Shown here one piece after another: positions 12,061 through 25,036 of a stretch of 64,000 bases of DNA; within the stretch, counting starts at the first letter, position 1, and each line of letters starts with the position of its first letter. The DNA comes from Megalobrama amblycephala. Taxonomy: Eukaryota > Chordata > Actinopteri > Cypriniformes > Xenocyprididae. The stretch is from NCBI RefSeq assembly GCF_018812025.1, contig NC_063057.1, forward strand, positions 14,413,463 to 14,477,462, in the 5' to 3' direction. The notes under the pieces are model-generated. The model did no database searches and was not told the DNA's origin. It saw nothing but the letters and a program-made list of their open reading frames with translations. The position numbers and the translations under genes are program-made.

Positions 12061-13419
12061 CACAACCCAAATTCCAGAAATGTTGGGACGTTTTTTTAAA
12101 TTTGAATAAAATGAAAACTAAAAGACTTTCAAATCACATGAGCCAATATTTTATTCACAATAGAACACAGATAACGTAACAAATGTTTAAACTGAGAAAT
12201 GTTACACTAAATGAGCTCATTTCAAATTTGATGCCTGCTACAGGTCTCAAGTTGGCACAGGGGAAACAAATCTTGAAAAGATTCAGCTGGGAGAACATCT
12301 AGCAACTAATTAAGTTAATTGATATCAGGTCTGTAACATGATTAGCTATAAAAGGGATGTCTTAGAGAGGCAGAGTCTCTCAGAAGTAAAGATGAGCAGA
12401 GCTGTGAAAGAGTGCGTAAAAAGATTGTGGAATGCTTTAAAAACAATGTTCCTCAATGTCAAATTGCAAAGTCTTTGCAAATCTCATCATCTACAGTGCA
12501 TAACATCATCAAAAGATTCAGAGAAACTGGAGAAATCTCTATGCGTAAAGGACAAGGCTGAAGACCTTTATTGGATGCCCGTGGTCTTCGGGCCCTCAGA
12601 TGACACTGCATCACTCATTGGCATGATTGTGTCAATGACATTACTAAATGGGCCCAGGAATACTTCCAGAAACCACTGTCAGTAAACATAATCCGCCGTG
12701 CCATCTGCAGATGCCAACTAAAGCTCTATCATGCAAAAAGGAAGCCATATGTGAACATGGACCAGAAGCGTCGTCATGTCCCGTGGGCCAAGGCTCATTT
12801 AAAATGGACTGTTCATTTCAAAGTGGAAAAGTGTTCTATGGTCGGACGAGACCAAATTTGACATTCTTGTTAGAAATCACGGACGCTGTGTCCTCCAGGC
12901 TAAAGAAGAGGGAAACCTTGTGTATTTTAGCAGGACAATGCAAAACCACATGCTGCAGCTATTACAACAGTATGGCTTCACTGTAGAAGAGTCCAGGTGC
13001 AGAATTGGCCTGCCAACAGTCCAGATCTTTCACCTATAGAGAAAAATACATCAAAAACGACCACAAACTCTTCAGCAGCTGGAAACCTATATCAGGCAAT
13101 AATGGGACCAAATTCCAACAACAAAACTCTAGAAACTCATAACCTCGATGCACAGATGTCTTCAAACTGTTTTGAAAAGAAGAGGAGATGGTACACCTTT
13201 ACCATGCTCCCTTCCCAACTATTTTTGAAACCTGTAACAGGCATCAAATTTGAAATGAGCTCATTTTGTGCATAAAATTGTAACATTTCTCAGTTTAAAC
13301 ATTTGTTATGTTATCTATGTTCTATTATGAATAAAGTATTGGCTCATGTGATTTGAAAGTCTTTTCGTTTTCATTTTATTCAAATTTAAAAAACGTCCCA
13401 ACATTTTCAGAATTCTGAA
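12061..13419 (+). mobile_element. Inactivated Tc1/mariner-like transposon
   Basis: It is flanked by TA on both sides. The terminal inverted repeats are about 180-200 bp. The left starts CACAACCCAAATTCCAGAAA and includes ATGTTGGGACGTT; the right ends with AACGTCCCAACATTTTC. Inner arms share AATGAGCTCATTTCAAATTT. Long terminal repeats of this size are typical of Tc1-like elements with IR/DR ends. The interior is a broken transposase on the plus strand. Confidence 0.85.
12390..13060 (+). pseudogene. Tc1-like transposase remnant
   Basis: Recognisable pieces occur in shifting frames: an N-terminal helix-turn-helix region, a stretch reading WAKAHLKW, then an [13 protein letters not shown] segment, and near 13000 the motif [13 protein letters not shown], which is the D-E region common to Tc1 transposases. 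Frameshifts and stops separate these pieces, so the element cannot encode a full enzyme. Confidence 0.8.
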
Positions 13420-13603
13420 TAGAATAGAATAAGAATAGAATGAAACCATTATTCAAAGGCAATAAAAATGTGATTTAACATATTTAATTAATCTCACTGA
13501 TTAAATATACAGATGAATTCAATATTGTATGAACTTAAAAGGGATTGTAAACATTTCTACATCTGTACATTTTAGACGGTGTCAGTATGTTAATAATGTA
13601 TAT

Positions 13604-13926
13604 GGTAACACTTTAGAATAATGGTCATTAGTTAACATTAGTTAATGTATTAACTAACATGATTTAACCATGAGCAGTTCATTTGTTACTGTATTTGTTC
13701 ATTTTTGTTAACATAAGTTAATAAAAGTACAGCTGTTCATGGTTTGTTCATGTTAGTTCACGGTGCATTAACTAATGTTAACAAGATTTAATAATGTATT
13801 AGTAAATGTTGAAATTAACATTAACAAAGATAAATAAATGCTTTATAAGTGCAGTTCATTATTAGTTCATGTTAACTAATGTAGTTAACTAATGTTAACT
13901 AATGACCATTATTCTAAAGTGTTATC
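13604..13926. mobile_element. hAT-like MITE with 8-bp target duplication
   Basis: A 323-bp palindrome-like element with ends GGTAACACTTTAGAATAATG and its complement ATTCTAAAGTGTTATC. It is built of repeated TTAGTTAAC/GTTAACTAA motifs. It is flanked exactly by ATGTATAT at 13596-13603 and 13927-13934. An 8-bp duplication is the signature of hAT transposition. No coding capacity. Confidence 0.85.
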
Positions 13927-13999
13927 ATGTATATTATGTTTATGCAAATATACAAAAAATGTTTGCGTGCTAGAACCACAATTTACATATGAATATGTA

Positions 14000-15300
14000 T
14001 AATTACTACTGAGATCACGGTAATAAGTCATATATACAATGAAATCGGTCACAGTAACAAACTTAAAGTAGCACAGGATTTGGATCATGTGCGCTCCACT
14101 GTTTTTATTGGAAGTATCATCTGACTTTGAATTGTTTCAAGTCACTGAAAATGTGTTGCCAATGGTCGCTGTTGCTCATGTAATAATAGTTTGTTTTTTT
14201 TTACTCATTATGTAAAGAATGGTTGGTCAGATATCACTGAATCATCAAGACCCCTAAATAAGTTTAGACCAGACACTTTCAGACTTTATTAGTGCAAAAA
14301 AGAGTGTGATGGTTTCACAATTTGTTCTCACTGACACCTGAGCTATTTGTCAGCTATAAGCACAGGTGGAGCCCTGAAGACACAGTGTGCTCATTTAGCG
14401 GAAAGCTGGAGAGTATGATGTGGCGTCAGATCAGTGGCGGATGCAGATGATGACCTGTTCATCATCCCTTCCGGCCATCTGCCTTGGGCTGAGCTCAGAG
14501 TTAGAGTATCTGGCCAGTAAACCTGAGGCCAAATGTCCACATAAAACTCAGACACTTTTGTGTGACCCACACCCTCCTATTTACCCGCTTCACATTCTGT
14601 CCTTCTTGCTTTTTTCCTCTCCTTTCCTTGCTGTAACTCGCTCACCGCATATGAATCTGGATTTAATATAGTCTGGATTTTCTTTTCTTTTACCTTCAGT
14701 ATTGTTCTCGGTTTTTGAGAATGAGGACATGTCACGCAACTTGATCATACTGCATTTGTTTAATTTTTGAAGCTCCAGCGAAGTGACACATGAATTTGCG
14801 TCGAAAGTTTGACGTCTTTGACGTTGACACCACAAGATATTACATTTTTTCTTTCTTTTTCCAATCAGAACAAACTTTTTTGGGTCATGAGTCAGTTGAA
14901 AACCGCTGCTCTTAAAGATGCTAAATATATTCACTGATGGGAGGTTGCTGCTGGCAAATGAATGTATGACTATGAATATTTTTGCCCCTCTGCAAATCTG
15001 AATTCTCTTCCTATGCAGCCCATTCCATAATGAACCAATGGGATCAAAGCAGGTTACAGCTGTTGCTTGAGTTTATCTTTGACACCACCAGCGCTCCCTA
15101 AAGGATAGTTGACACAAGGGTCCCTGCTGGTGTCAATGGTTGTTTGGCTGCATGTCTGCATACATACGCAAGCTATAAACCCTAATGTGGAAACTATTAC
15201 ACTAAAAGTCCAAAGGAAGAGAGGAAGTTATTAGCTATGCAGGGCTTTAAAACCAAAGAGGAAAAAGCACAAATATATGTGTGTATATATACACTGCCTC
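14000..15300. other. Unassigned intergenic sequence
   Basis: No convincing exon or repeat family recognised. Short open frames show no recognisable domain. Confidence 0.35.
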
Positions 15301-15351
15301 TGTCTGGCCAAAAAAAAGGTGCTGTTTTGATTTAAATGGGCAAATACTTAA

Positions 15352-16666
15352 TGGGTTAGTTCACCCAAAAATGAAATTTCTGTCATTATGTACTCACCCT
15401 CATGTCGTTCAAAACCCGTAAGACCTTCGTTCATCTTCGGAACACAAATTAAGATATTATTGATAAAATCCAAGGGTTTCTGAAGGTTTTTGAGGAAAAC
15501 ATTTTCTCCTTCATATAGTGGTATTCACCGGGATACAACGGGTTGAAGGTCCATTCAATACAGCTTCAAAGGGCTCTACACGATCCCAGCCGAGGAATAA
15601 GGGTATTGTCTAGCAAAACAATTGGTCATTTTCTAAAATGTATATATTAGAAATAATATATAATGTATATACTTTTTAACCACAAATGCTCATCTTGCAC
15701 TAGCTCTTCTATGCACGTCCATGACTTCACTCATTACATAGTCATGTTAGAAAGATCACATATGACATAGGTGAATGTGCAAAGACTAAGTCAAATGCCC
15801 TTTACAAAAAAAGGTAAAACAACTATGTCGGACGATTATGAAGTTGGAGAAGAAAATGAGATTTTTCGCCCTACCCTACCTTGCTGCTGGGTTGGTACAT
15901 CCGCCTACGTTACGAATCTTTACAACATGATTACGTTAAGCGCGTAGCAGAGCTATAGAGCAAGAAAAAAATTTTTTTTAAAGAAAATTACCAATCGTTT
16001 TGCTAGATAAGACCCTTATTCTTTGTCTGGGATCAGGTGGAGCCCTTTGAAGCTGCATTTTGGACTTTCAAAATGCTGAAGTCCGTTATATGGAAAAAAT
16101 AAAATCCTAGAATGTTTTCCTTAAAAACCTTTATTTGTTTTCGACTGAAGAAAGACATGAACATCTTGGATGACATTGGGGAAAGTAGATTATCAGGAAA
16201 TTTTAATTCTGAAGTGAACTAATCCTGTAACGCCGACTCAGTATTGGCCGACGCTGTACACATGAGCAGGACGATGTATGCGTTTGATGCTGACGCAGGA
16301 CCCGGCCAATAACGAGTCTGCGTTCTGACGTAGAACCTGGAAGCGCTGCACTGTTTATACTACGTCAACAGTGTAGGAGACTGACAGGGAAGAGAAGAAA
16401 TTGTTGAATAAAGTCATTGTTTTTGTGCACAAAAAGCATTTTCGCCGCTTCATAACATTAAGGTTGAACCACTGTAGTCACATGAACTCTTTCAATGTCT
16501 TTACTACCTTTCTGGGCCTTGAAAGGTGCAATGACGTTGCTGCCTATGTGTGGTTCAGAAACCCTCGGATTTGTGTTCCGAAGATGAACAAAGGTCTTAC
16601 GGGTTTGGAACGACATGAGGGTGAGTACTTAATGACAGAAATTTCATTTTTGGGTGAACTAACCCT
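15352..16666. mobile_element. Composite TTAA-flanked inverted-repeat element
   Basis: Both ends carry GGGTTAGTTCACCCAAAAAT in inverted orientation and are flanked by TTAA (15348-15351 and 16667-16670). The terminal arms of about 110 bp pair over the motifs ACTCACCCTCATGTCGTTC and TTCATCTTCGGAACACAAAT. Inside, about 15.47-16.23 kb is a different foldback whose right end reads GAAGTGAACTAATCC. The element therefore looks like a chimera of two related families. No transposase reading frame. Confidence 0.75.
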
Positions 16667-16739
16667 TTAAGAGTCTATGACTAGATCATTATTGCAGTGA
16701 GTATTACGTTTCAAGCATGTTATATGTTTGGCAACAGTT

Positions 16740-17240
16740 CTTTTAACCCTAACTGATGGAGTGTGCTTCTTTTCATTTCTTAAACAACCATGTAGGAAGA
16801 CACATCATGGCCATATTTCAGGATGACAAAGCCAAGATTCATCAGGCTCAAAAATTGTTGCACCTCTTGATGGACATAAATGTTGTGATGTTATTTCCAT
16901 CAAGAGGTGCATCAATTTTTGGTCAAGATCTTGTATTGACAATGCAAGAGGTGAGCACTCTGTAAAGTCTACTCCAGCACATCCCAAAGACTTTCAATGA
17001 ATTTAAGGTCAGGACTAATTCATGTGAAAAAATTATTCTTCATGCTCCTTCCCAACCATTCTTTCACAGTTTGAGTTACTTAAATGTCCTAATTAAACGA
17101 AAGTCTAATCCTAGCTTTATCTAAGCCCCGTCTGTGAAACCAGTAGTTTAAAATAGTTTTAGATGTCATATAGCATGTCACACTGCAAGACATGCAATCT
17201 TTCCAAAGAATATTTCATGTCAGCAACCCATAAATTGGAC
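16740..17240. mobile_element. Decayed Tc1-like fragment with a hairpin
   Basis: A short plus-strand stretch reads HIMAIFQDDKAKIHQA, resembling the FxDDNAxxH motif of Tc1 transposases. A hairpin follows (GCACCTCTTGATGGA at about 16860 pairing with TCCATCAAGAGGTGC at about 16897). The sequence near 17025-17070 (TTCATGCTCC, TTCTTTCACAG) resembles the end of common fish Tc1 elements. No intact end is seen. Confidence 0.4.
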
Positions 17241-18493
17241 ATGTGAAAACCATGTACAAACATTAAAAAGTCCTGTAGGCATCCTGACCTGACAAAAGCT
17301 TTGAATCATAGTTATAAAAGTAAGCTGTGTAAGATCCCATGCCATTCAGTGGTTAGTTACACAATGCAAAGTGGAATCGGGACCGATGACTCAACTTTTG
17401 CAAGCAATCTGGATTTAATCTCAGAACTGGTTCAAGAGTGGCAAGATTGAAGCAGCTCTGTCTGTCTGGCATAGATACCGATCTGCAGACCAGACGAGAG
17501 ACGTGATGTATGCATCTGAAAAGGGAGGTCAGAGTCTGTTAGAATCATCAGAACCTGCAAGCAGAGCGCTGACCAAACCACGACGGAGCAGCGAGGAGAA
17601 ACCTGAACCTTTTCTGCTTCTGGAAATGCTGAACAGCTGGGACAAGATGAGGAGCAAAAGAAAAAAGAAAAACAACAAAAAAACAAAAGATATCAACCTA
17701 CAATAGACTAAGTGAGGTGAATAATATTTACAAGGATGTTAAACTACAATAAAAATAGTGCAAAGATTATTTACAAGTGTCCACAGTGAGTCTTGCGCAA
17801 AGTATGTTGTGAAGCATGTGTGTGTGGCCATTTCTGTTCCGGCACGCCCAGCAATTTCCCAGCAGTGTTAGTCATTGACACACCGCACACAGTCCAATAA
17901 TTTAATAAACCACTATAGTAAAATAAACCAGTGTCATTAGTTAAAAGCATTCAATGGAAAGTCTTGGTTTGGGGTTCAATTGCACTAATGAGAAATAAAT
18001 TAATTCTTCTGTTGTTTTTGTTGTTTTTACTAATTTACTAATGTTAAAGTTTACCCCGTTTCTCCGCATCATGTATGTTATATTATTAGAAATATTCATC
18101 TTCATTCGACTGAATGATTTTCTAAAAATGTCACTACTGCATCAAGAACTTATTGTAACCCGAAACATTGTAAGAGTGATCTATATGAACACAACCAACT
18201 TCATTCCACACTTTGAGTGATATTCAATCAAATCAAAACTATAAAATAGTACTAAGTATAATATAATAAATAATATTTCTTATGTTAACCACCTTTTGTC
18301 GTAATTCATTACAATACGCATATTATTCTAATTATTCTTAGAAAAGGTAAAAAATGTAATTCATGTTCATTTTAATATTTATATGAATAGTTCACCCAAA
18401 AATGAAAATTACCCCATGATTTACTCACCCTCAAGCCATCCTAAGTGTATATGACTATCTTCTTTCAGACGAATATAATTAGAGTTATATTAA

Positions 18494-19425
18494 AGGTGCC
18501 ATCGAACGTTTTTTTACAAGATGTAATATAAGTCTAAGGTGTCCCCTGAATGTGTCTGTGAAGTTTCAGCTCAAAATACCCCATAGATTTTTTTTTTATT
18601 AATTTTTTTAACTGCCTATTTTGGGGCATAATTAGAAATGCGCCGATTCAGGCTGCGGCCCCTTTAATTGCTCGCGTTCTCCGCCCCCTCCTGAGCTCTC
18701 GACTCTATCATTGCATAAACAAAGTTCATACAGCTAATATAACCCTCAAAATGGATCTTTACAAAGTGTTCATCATGCATGCTGCATGCATACATCGGAT
18801 TATGTGAGTATTGTATTTATTTGGATGTTTACATTTGATTCTGAATGAGTTTGAGGCTGTGCTCTAATGCTACACTGTTGGAGAGATTTATAAAGAATGA
18901 AGTTGTGTTTATGAATTATACAGACTGCGGCTCTTGTCTCCGTGAATACAGTAATAAACGATGGTAAGTTTAACCACATTTAACAGTACATTAGCAACAT
19001 GCTAACGAAACATTTAGAAAGACAGTTTACAAATATCACTAAAAATATCATGTTATCATGAATCATGTCAGTTATTATTGCTCCATCTGCCATTTTTCGC
19101 TATTGTTCTTGCTTGCTTACCTAGTCTGATGATTCAGCTGTGCACAGATCCAGACGTTAATACTGGCTGCCCTTGTCTAATGCCTTGAACATGAGCTGGC
19201 ATATGCAAATATTGGGGGCGTACATATTAATGATCCTGACTGTTACGTAACAGTCGGTGTTATGTTGAGATTCGCCTGTTCTTCAGAGGTCTTTTAAACA
19301 AATGAGATTTATATAAGAAGGAGGAAACAATGGTGTTTGAGACTCACTGTACGTCATTTCCATGTACTGAACTCTTATTATTTAACTATGCCAAGGCAAA
19401 TTCAATTTTTAATTTCAGTGCACCT
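18494..19425 (+). mobile_element. TTAA-flanked non-autonomous element, family A, copy 1
   Basis: 932 bp with ends AGGTGCCATCG... and ...GTGCACCT, flanked by TTAA at 18490-18493 and 19426-19429. The other arm of the host foldback (near 21440) retains the unoccupied site with a single TTAA, so the duplication is directly demonstrated. It contains a GC-rich block (CCGCCCCCTCCTGAGCTC) and the palindrome TGTTACGTAACAG. A second copy lies inverted at 40066-41014. The TTAA target suggests a piggyBac- or Kolobok-type transposase. Confidence 0.85.
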
Positions 19426-19576
19426 TTAAATAATGTCCTGGCTCTTCCAAGCTTTATAATGGTAATAAATAGAGGATGAGGCCAAAAAAGTGCAACCATC
19501 CTTCATAAAAGATTAACACGGCTCTGTGGGGTTAATAAAGGCCTTCTGAAGCAAAGTGATGTGTTTGTGTAAGAAA

Positions 19577-20518
19577 AATATCAGTTGCTAACAAGCATTG
19601 TTCAATACCGAAACCACATTTTCAAAACTCTTCACACAGTCAGCGAAACAGAAGTCAATGCAGACCAAACTGTGAACCATTTTTCATTGCTTTCAGAAAA
19701 AAATGCATTCAGTGACCACACTTTTCAAAATTCAGGAACTCTTTTCCCATTCGTACTCCACAACATGCAAAATACTATGTATTTTCAGCACATTTTTCTA
19801 ATGCTAACACACTGCATTCAAAATGATTAAAAACACATTCAAAACAGAAGCAATGGCAAATTCCAAGCATTTATGTAGTAATTATTTTAAAATATTCTCA
19901 ATTTTATAGCCAAAATTAAAAAAAATAATCATTACAAGCTAATTGCAATTTTAGCTGAAATTCCACCCACTCCAATGCAAGAGAGAGAGCAGACTAGAAC
20001 CATCACTGTAATTTACTATAATGAACATCTACACATGTTGTTACAGTAATGTGTAGAATGTATTTTATTTATTCTTTTTTTTTATTATCATTGCAGCCCT
20101 GGAGTTTTTTCCCTCTTTTTTCACCTTTTGGTTATAATTTTCAAGTACTATATTCATATAAAAAAATTAAATTTTGAATAATTTCTGATTCATTCGTGTT
20201 ACAAATGCTTTCAATAAAGTGAAATTGTGTTACAGTATTCTATATGAAGAACTGATTTATGTGGGAAATCATTGAAACTTTAAAAAAGAAAAGTTCATCA
20301 ATTATGTAATGCTTCCTGTTGTTAGTGTTTTTTAGGTCAGTGTGTTGTGAATGAAATGTGTGTTTTCTGAATGAGAACTGTTGCCAGTGTTATGTTGGTC
20401 TGAGTGAGTTTTGTAGGTGAGATTAACTGTTTGGCCAACATTCATGCTGGTAATGCAGACTGTGTGAAGAGTTTTGAAAATGTGGTTTCGGTATTGAACA
20501 ATGCTTGTTAGCAACTGA
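19577..20518. mobile_element. Inverted-repeat element inserted in the foldback arm
   Basis: Ends of about 58 bp are inverted repeats: AGTTGCTAACAAGCATTGTT and CAATACCGAAACCACATTTT on the left, with the exact complements at 20460-20518. The element interrupts the left arm of the host just after GAAAAATAT. I could not fix the target duplication. No coding capacity. Confidence 0.7.
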
Positions 20519-20958
20519 AAAAAACTGTAAAACATTAAAAACTAAATTAACTAGCTTCGGCAGACAGCCGTACGCATGTCGACTTACGCCAAAAGAGTCA
20601 CCCCTGACGCGATGTAGGAGGAACGTAAGCTTTGAGCTTTCAGCCTCTTGCTGTTCAAACAAATAGGGCTGGGCAACAAACTCAAGCTCCTCTTCTCTTA
20701 TGTCGAAATCCTCCAAAATTTTTCTTAAAAAATTCACATTTTAGACTTCTAATTCATGACCGGTGTTTTGTTTTGCTCTATCCTCTGTGCTTCCGTGTTT
20801 ATCAGTGCGTCATATGTGTCAGGTCACAGTTCAGTCTTTCGTTGTAAATCTATGCATACAGCTGTCTGGCAGAAGCTAGTTATTTTAGTTTTTTAAGTTT
20901 TAAATATGGATATTTTTCTTACACAAACACATCACATGCTTCAGAAAGCCTTTATTAA

Positions 20959-21331
20959 AGGTGCTCTAAGTGATCCTGGGTGGAGTAACTTCCTGTTGAC
21001 GTTCGAAGTGTTGTCAAACAAAACAGAGGCTAGCTAGACCCTCCCTCCTCCTCCTCCTCCCCCTCCCCTCAGTGCTTCCTGAAACAGTCATGAACGCGCA
21101 TTTAAAATCATTCTTGTCGGTTATTGGCTGGAGCGTGTTTATTATGTTTCGTGGTCCAGGCTGCACCAGTTTGTTTTTATTGCCGTTTTCGGAGCTTGTG
21201 GCGACTACAGAGACCGGGTTTTTTTACAGTGTGTTCAGGGGACAGGCAGCTAGCAGATAGTGAGGAGATGTTTGCTGTATGTGACAAAAAATGTTTTGGC
21301 CTAAAAACGCGTGACATCACTTAGAGCACCT
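20959..21331. mobile_element. TTAA-flanked short element, family D, copy 1
   Basis: 373 bp with perfect ends AGGTGCTCTAAGTGAT and ATCACTTAGAGCACCT, flanked by TTAA (20955-20958, 21332-21335). The left arm of the host (near 19533) retains the single-TTAA empty site. A second, interrupted copy lies at 35656-36721. Confidence 0.85.
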
Positions 21332-22541
21332 TTAACCCCCGGAGCCATGTGAATATCTTTTATGATGGATGGATGCACTTTTTTGGGCTTCAAAATCTCA
21401 TCCTCCATTTACTGCCATTATAACGCTTGGAACATTATTTAATATAACTCCGATCGTATTTGTCTGGAAGAAAGAAAGAAGAAAGCCATATACACCTAGG
21501 ATGGTGTTGAGAGTGACTAAATCATGGGGTAATTGTCATTTTTGAGTGAACTAATCTTTTGATATATCAATTTTATTTCTTTAATTATAAATAAAATATT
21601 ATAAATATAATTTATAAATATATTTGTGACTTTCAGGCTTTCACTGATTTATATGATTTTTTTTTTAAAACATCTGGTTTTGTGAAACTGATGAAGGCCG
21701 TCATTAAAAGCTCCTCTAATCTAATCCCTGCATCACCAACCACAATCACCAAAGAGAACCACACAGACCATCTGAAATCAAGGCCTTAAGACAAAACACA
21801 GCTGTGGAAGTATGGGCGGTATGGAATGTCCTCTGACCTCCTGTCTACACACTTTCTTTTAGATTTGTCCTGTTATTGTTTGTATGATTACATCCCTGCC
21901 TATATGTATAGCAGAAACATTTAGCAAGCATTCTACATTTATTAGCAAGACTTCCCAATTTTAGTACAACTGGATTTTACAACCCAGTTGTGTGTTCCAG
22001 GATGTGTGTAATCTCTTTGGCATCTTTGTAAGTGTATATTGTTTTACTGAAATTCAAGAGGGTCAAGATGTGACAGATGACAGACCGCCTTGCTATTAAC
22101 TCAATAACCTATTCAACAAACCACTAAACTTTATCCTCAGTTATTAAACTACAATTTCATGTAATTAATTACTTAAAATCTGGTATGTTGGTGGTCGAGT
22201 CAGAGTTGGACTGTTTTTGCGTCAAGTGGGCTGATCCAGTGTCAGATTCTCTGGTTCAGTCTGGTTTTGATTTATAGCTTCCATCAGACACCAAACAGCT
22301 TTTACTGCTGTCAACTCAGTCTTAAGAACCCAACAGAGCCATAAAATCAGAGTCAAACCAGCCAAAACCCAGCAGAACCACACAAACCTGTTTATAAATC
22401 CAACAGTCCCTAAATAAAGGAACCCAGAGACCTGAATCCTGAAAACACTCTCCATCTAAGAAAACCCTGTAAATGCGAGACCATACAATAACATAATAAA
22501 CCTTTACAAAGCAAAACCAAATAAAATCAGAAATAAAAAAA

Positions 22542-25036
22542 TGGCCAAGCAATAATAAAAAAAATAAAACCATCTCGAGATTTAAGTTGTTAAATTTTGA
22601 GAAAAAACTCGTTAAATTTCGAGAAAAAAAGTCGAGATAAAATGTTGAGAATAAACTTGTTAAATTTCGAGAAAAAACTTGTTAAATTTCGAGAAAAAAG
22701 TCGAGATAAAATGTTGAGAATAAACTTGTTAAATTATGAGAAAAAAACTTGTTAAATTTCGAAAAAAAGTCAAGATAAAATGTTGAGAATAAACTTGTTA
22801 AATTACAAAAAAAAACTCGTTAAATTTCGAGAAAAAAGTCGAGATAAAGTGTTGAGAATAAACTCGTTAAATTACAAGAAAAAAACTCATTAAATTTCGA
22901 GAAAAAAAGTCGAGATAAAGTGTTGAGAATAAACTTGTTAAATTAAAAAAAAAAACTCGTTAAATTTCGAGAAAAAAGTCGAGATAAAGTGTTGAGAATA
23001 AACTTGTTAAATTTCGAGAAAAAACTCATTAAATTTAGAGAAAAAAAAGTCGAGATAAAATGTTGAGAATAAACTTGTTAAATTAAAAAAAAAATCGTTA
23101 AATTTCGAGAAAAAAGTCGAGATAAAGTGTTGAGAATAAACTTGTTAAATTTCGAGAAAAAACTCATTAAATTTAGAGAAAAAAAAGTCGAGATAAAATG
23201 TTGAGAATAAACTTAAATTACGAAAAAAACTCGTTAAATTTCGAGAAAAAAGTCGAGATAAAGTGTTGAGAATAAACTCGTTAAATTACAAGAAAAAAAC
23301 TTGTTAAATTTCGAGAAAAAAGTCGAGATAAAGTGTTGAGAATAAACTCGTTAAATTACAAGAAAAAAACTCGTTAAATTTCTAGAAAAAAGTCGAGATA
23401 AAGTGTTGAGAATAAACTTGTTAAATAAAAAAAAAACTCGTTAAATTTCGAGAAAAAAGTCGAGATAAAGTGTTGAGAATAAACTTGTTAAATTTAGAGA
23501 AAAAAAAGTCGAGATAAAATGTTGAGAATAAACTTCTTAAATTACGAAAAAAACTCGTTCAATTTCAAGAAAAAAGTCGAGATAAAGTGTTGAGAATAAA
23601 CTCGTTAAATTTCGAGAAAAAACTCGTTAAATTTCGAGAAAAAAGTCGAGATAAAGTGTTGAGAATAAACTTGTTAAATTTCGAGAAAAAACTCATTAAA
23701 TTTAGAGAAAAAAAAGTCGAGATAAAATGTTGAGAATAAACTTGTTAAATTAAAAAAAAAATCGTTAAATTTCGAGAAAAAAGTCGAGATAAAGTGTTGA
23801 GAATAAACTTGTTAAATTTCGAGAAAAAACTCATTAAATTTAGAGAAAAAAAAGTCGAGATAAAATGTTGAGAATAAACTTAAATTACGAAAAAAACTCG
23901 TTAAATTTCGAGAAAAAAGTCGAGATAAAGTGTTGAGAATAAACTCGTTAAATTACAAGAAAAAAACTTGTTAAATTTCGAGAAAAAAGTCGAGATAAAG
24001 TGTTGAGAATAAACTCGTTAAATTACAAGAAAAAAACTCGTTAAATTTCGAGAAAAAAGTCGAGATAAAGTGTTGAGAATAAACTTGTTAAATAAAAAAA
24101 AAACTCGTTAAATTTCGAGAAAAAAGTCGAGATAAAGTGTTGAGAATAAACTTGTTAAATTTAGAGAAAAAAAAGTCGAGATAAAATGTTGAGAATAAAC
24201 TTCTTAAATTACGAAAAAAACTCGTTCAATTTCAAGAAAAAAGTCGAGATAAAGTGTTGAGAATAAACTCGTTAAATTTCGAGAAAAAACTCGTTAAATT
24301 TCGAGAAAAAAGTCGAGATAAAGTGTTGAGAATAAACTTGTTAAATTTCGAGAAAAAACTCGTTAAATTTTGAGAAAAAAATTTGAGATAAAATGTTGAG
24401 AATAAACTTGTTAAATTACGAAAAAAAACTCGTTAAATTTTGAGAAAAAAGTCGAGATAAAGTGTTGAGAATAAACTCGTTAAATTACGAGAAAAAAACT
24501 CGTTAAATTTCAAGAATAAAGTCGAGATAAAATGTTGAGAATAAAGTCATTAAATTACAAGAAAAAAGTCACTAAATTACGAGTACAAATTCATTAAATT
24601 ATGAGAAAAATGTTGTTAAATTTCGAGAAAAAAGTCGAGATAAAATGTTGAGAATAAACTCGTTAAATTACGAGAAAAAAACTTGTTAAATTTCGAGAAA
24701 AAAGGTCGAGATAAAGTGTTGAGAATAAACTTGTTAAATAAAAAAAAAACTCGTTAAATTTCGAGAAAAAAGTTGAGATAAAGTGTTGAGAATAAACTCG
24801 TTAAAGTCGAGATAAAATGTTGAGAATAAAGTCATTAAATTATGAGAAAAAAGTTGTTAAATTACAATAACTTAATTTTTTTCTCGTAATTTAATGACTT
24901 TATTCTCATATTTTAATGAGTTTATTCTCAACATTTCATCTTGACTTTTTTCTCGAAATTTAACGAGTTTTTTCTCGAAATTTAACAACTTTAATCTTTT
25001 ATTTTTTTTATTATTGCTTGGTCCTAATCCTCTTCC
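22542..25036. mobile_element. Inverted-end element expanded into an A-tract/TCGA minisatellite, left block
   Basis: The left end reads GGCCAAGCAATAATAAAA and ACCATCTCGAGATTTAAG; the right end is the complement (TTATTATTGCTTGGTCC) preceded by inverted copies of the internal motif (about 24870-25000). Between lie tandem copies of a unit of about 22 bp, TTAAATTTCGAGAAAAAACT, interspersed with GTCGAGATAAA(A/G)TGTTGAGAATAAAC, giving a period of roughly 65 bp. A larger unit of about 669 bp is duplicated between about 23040 and 24350. The left terminus lacks the GGAAGAGGATTAGG segment seen elsewhere. No coding function. Confidence 0.8.

Larger units (their letters stand above)
18387..21556. mobile_element. 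Foldback element (host of three nested insertions)
   Basis: The left end reads ATAGTTCACCCAAAAATGAA with ACCCCATGATTTACTCAC; the right end is the complement (ATCATGGGGTAATTG, GTGAACTAAT). After removing the insertions, the arms pair along most of their length: TGATGTGTTTGTGTAAG at about 19559 against CTTACACAAACACATCA at about 20919, and AACTAGCTTC at about 20549 against GAAGCTAGTT at about 20872. Insertions: 18494-19425 and 20959-21331 (both TTAA-flanked) and about 19577-20518. The host alone is about 0.9 kb. No coding capacity. Confidence 0.75.

Noticed and set aside
17432..17706. Possible exon encoding a Lys-rich peptide (plus) or Cys/Phe-rich peptide (minus)
   Set aside because: No supporting splice pair, no known domain, and the end is an A-rich stretch. 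Left uncalled.
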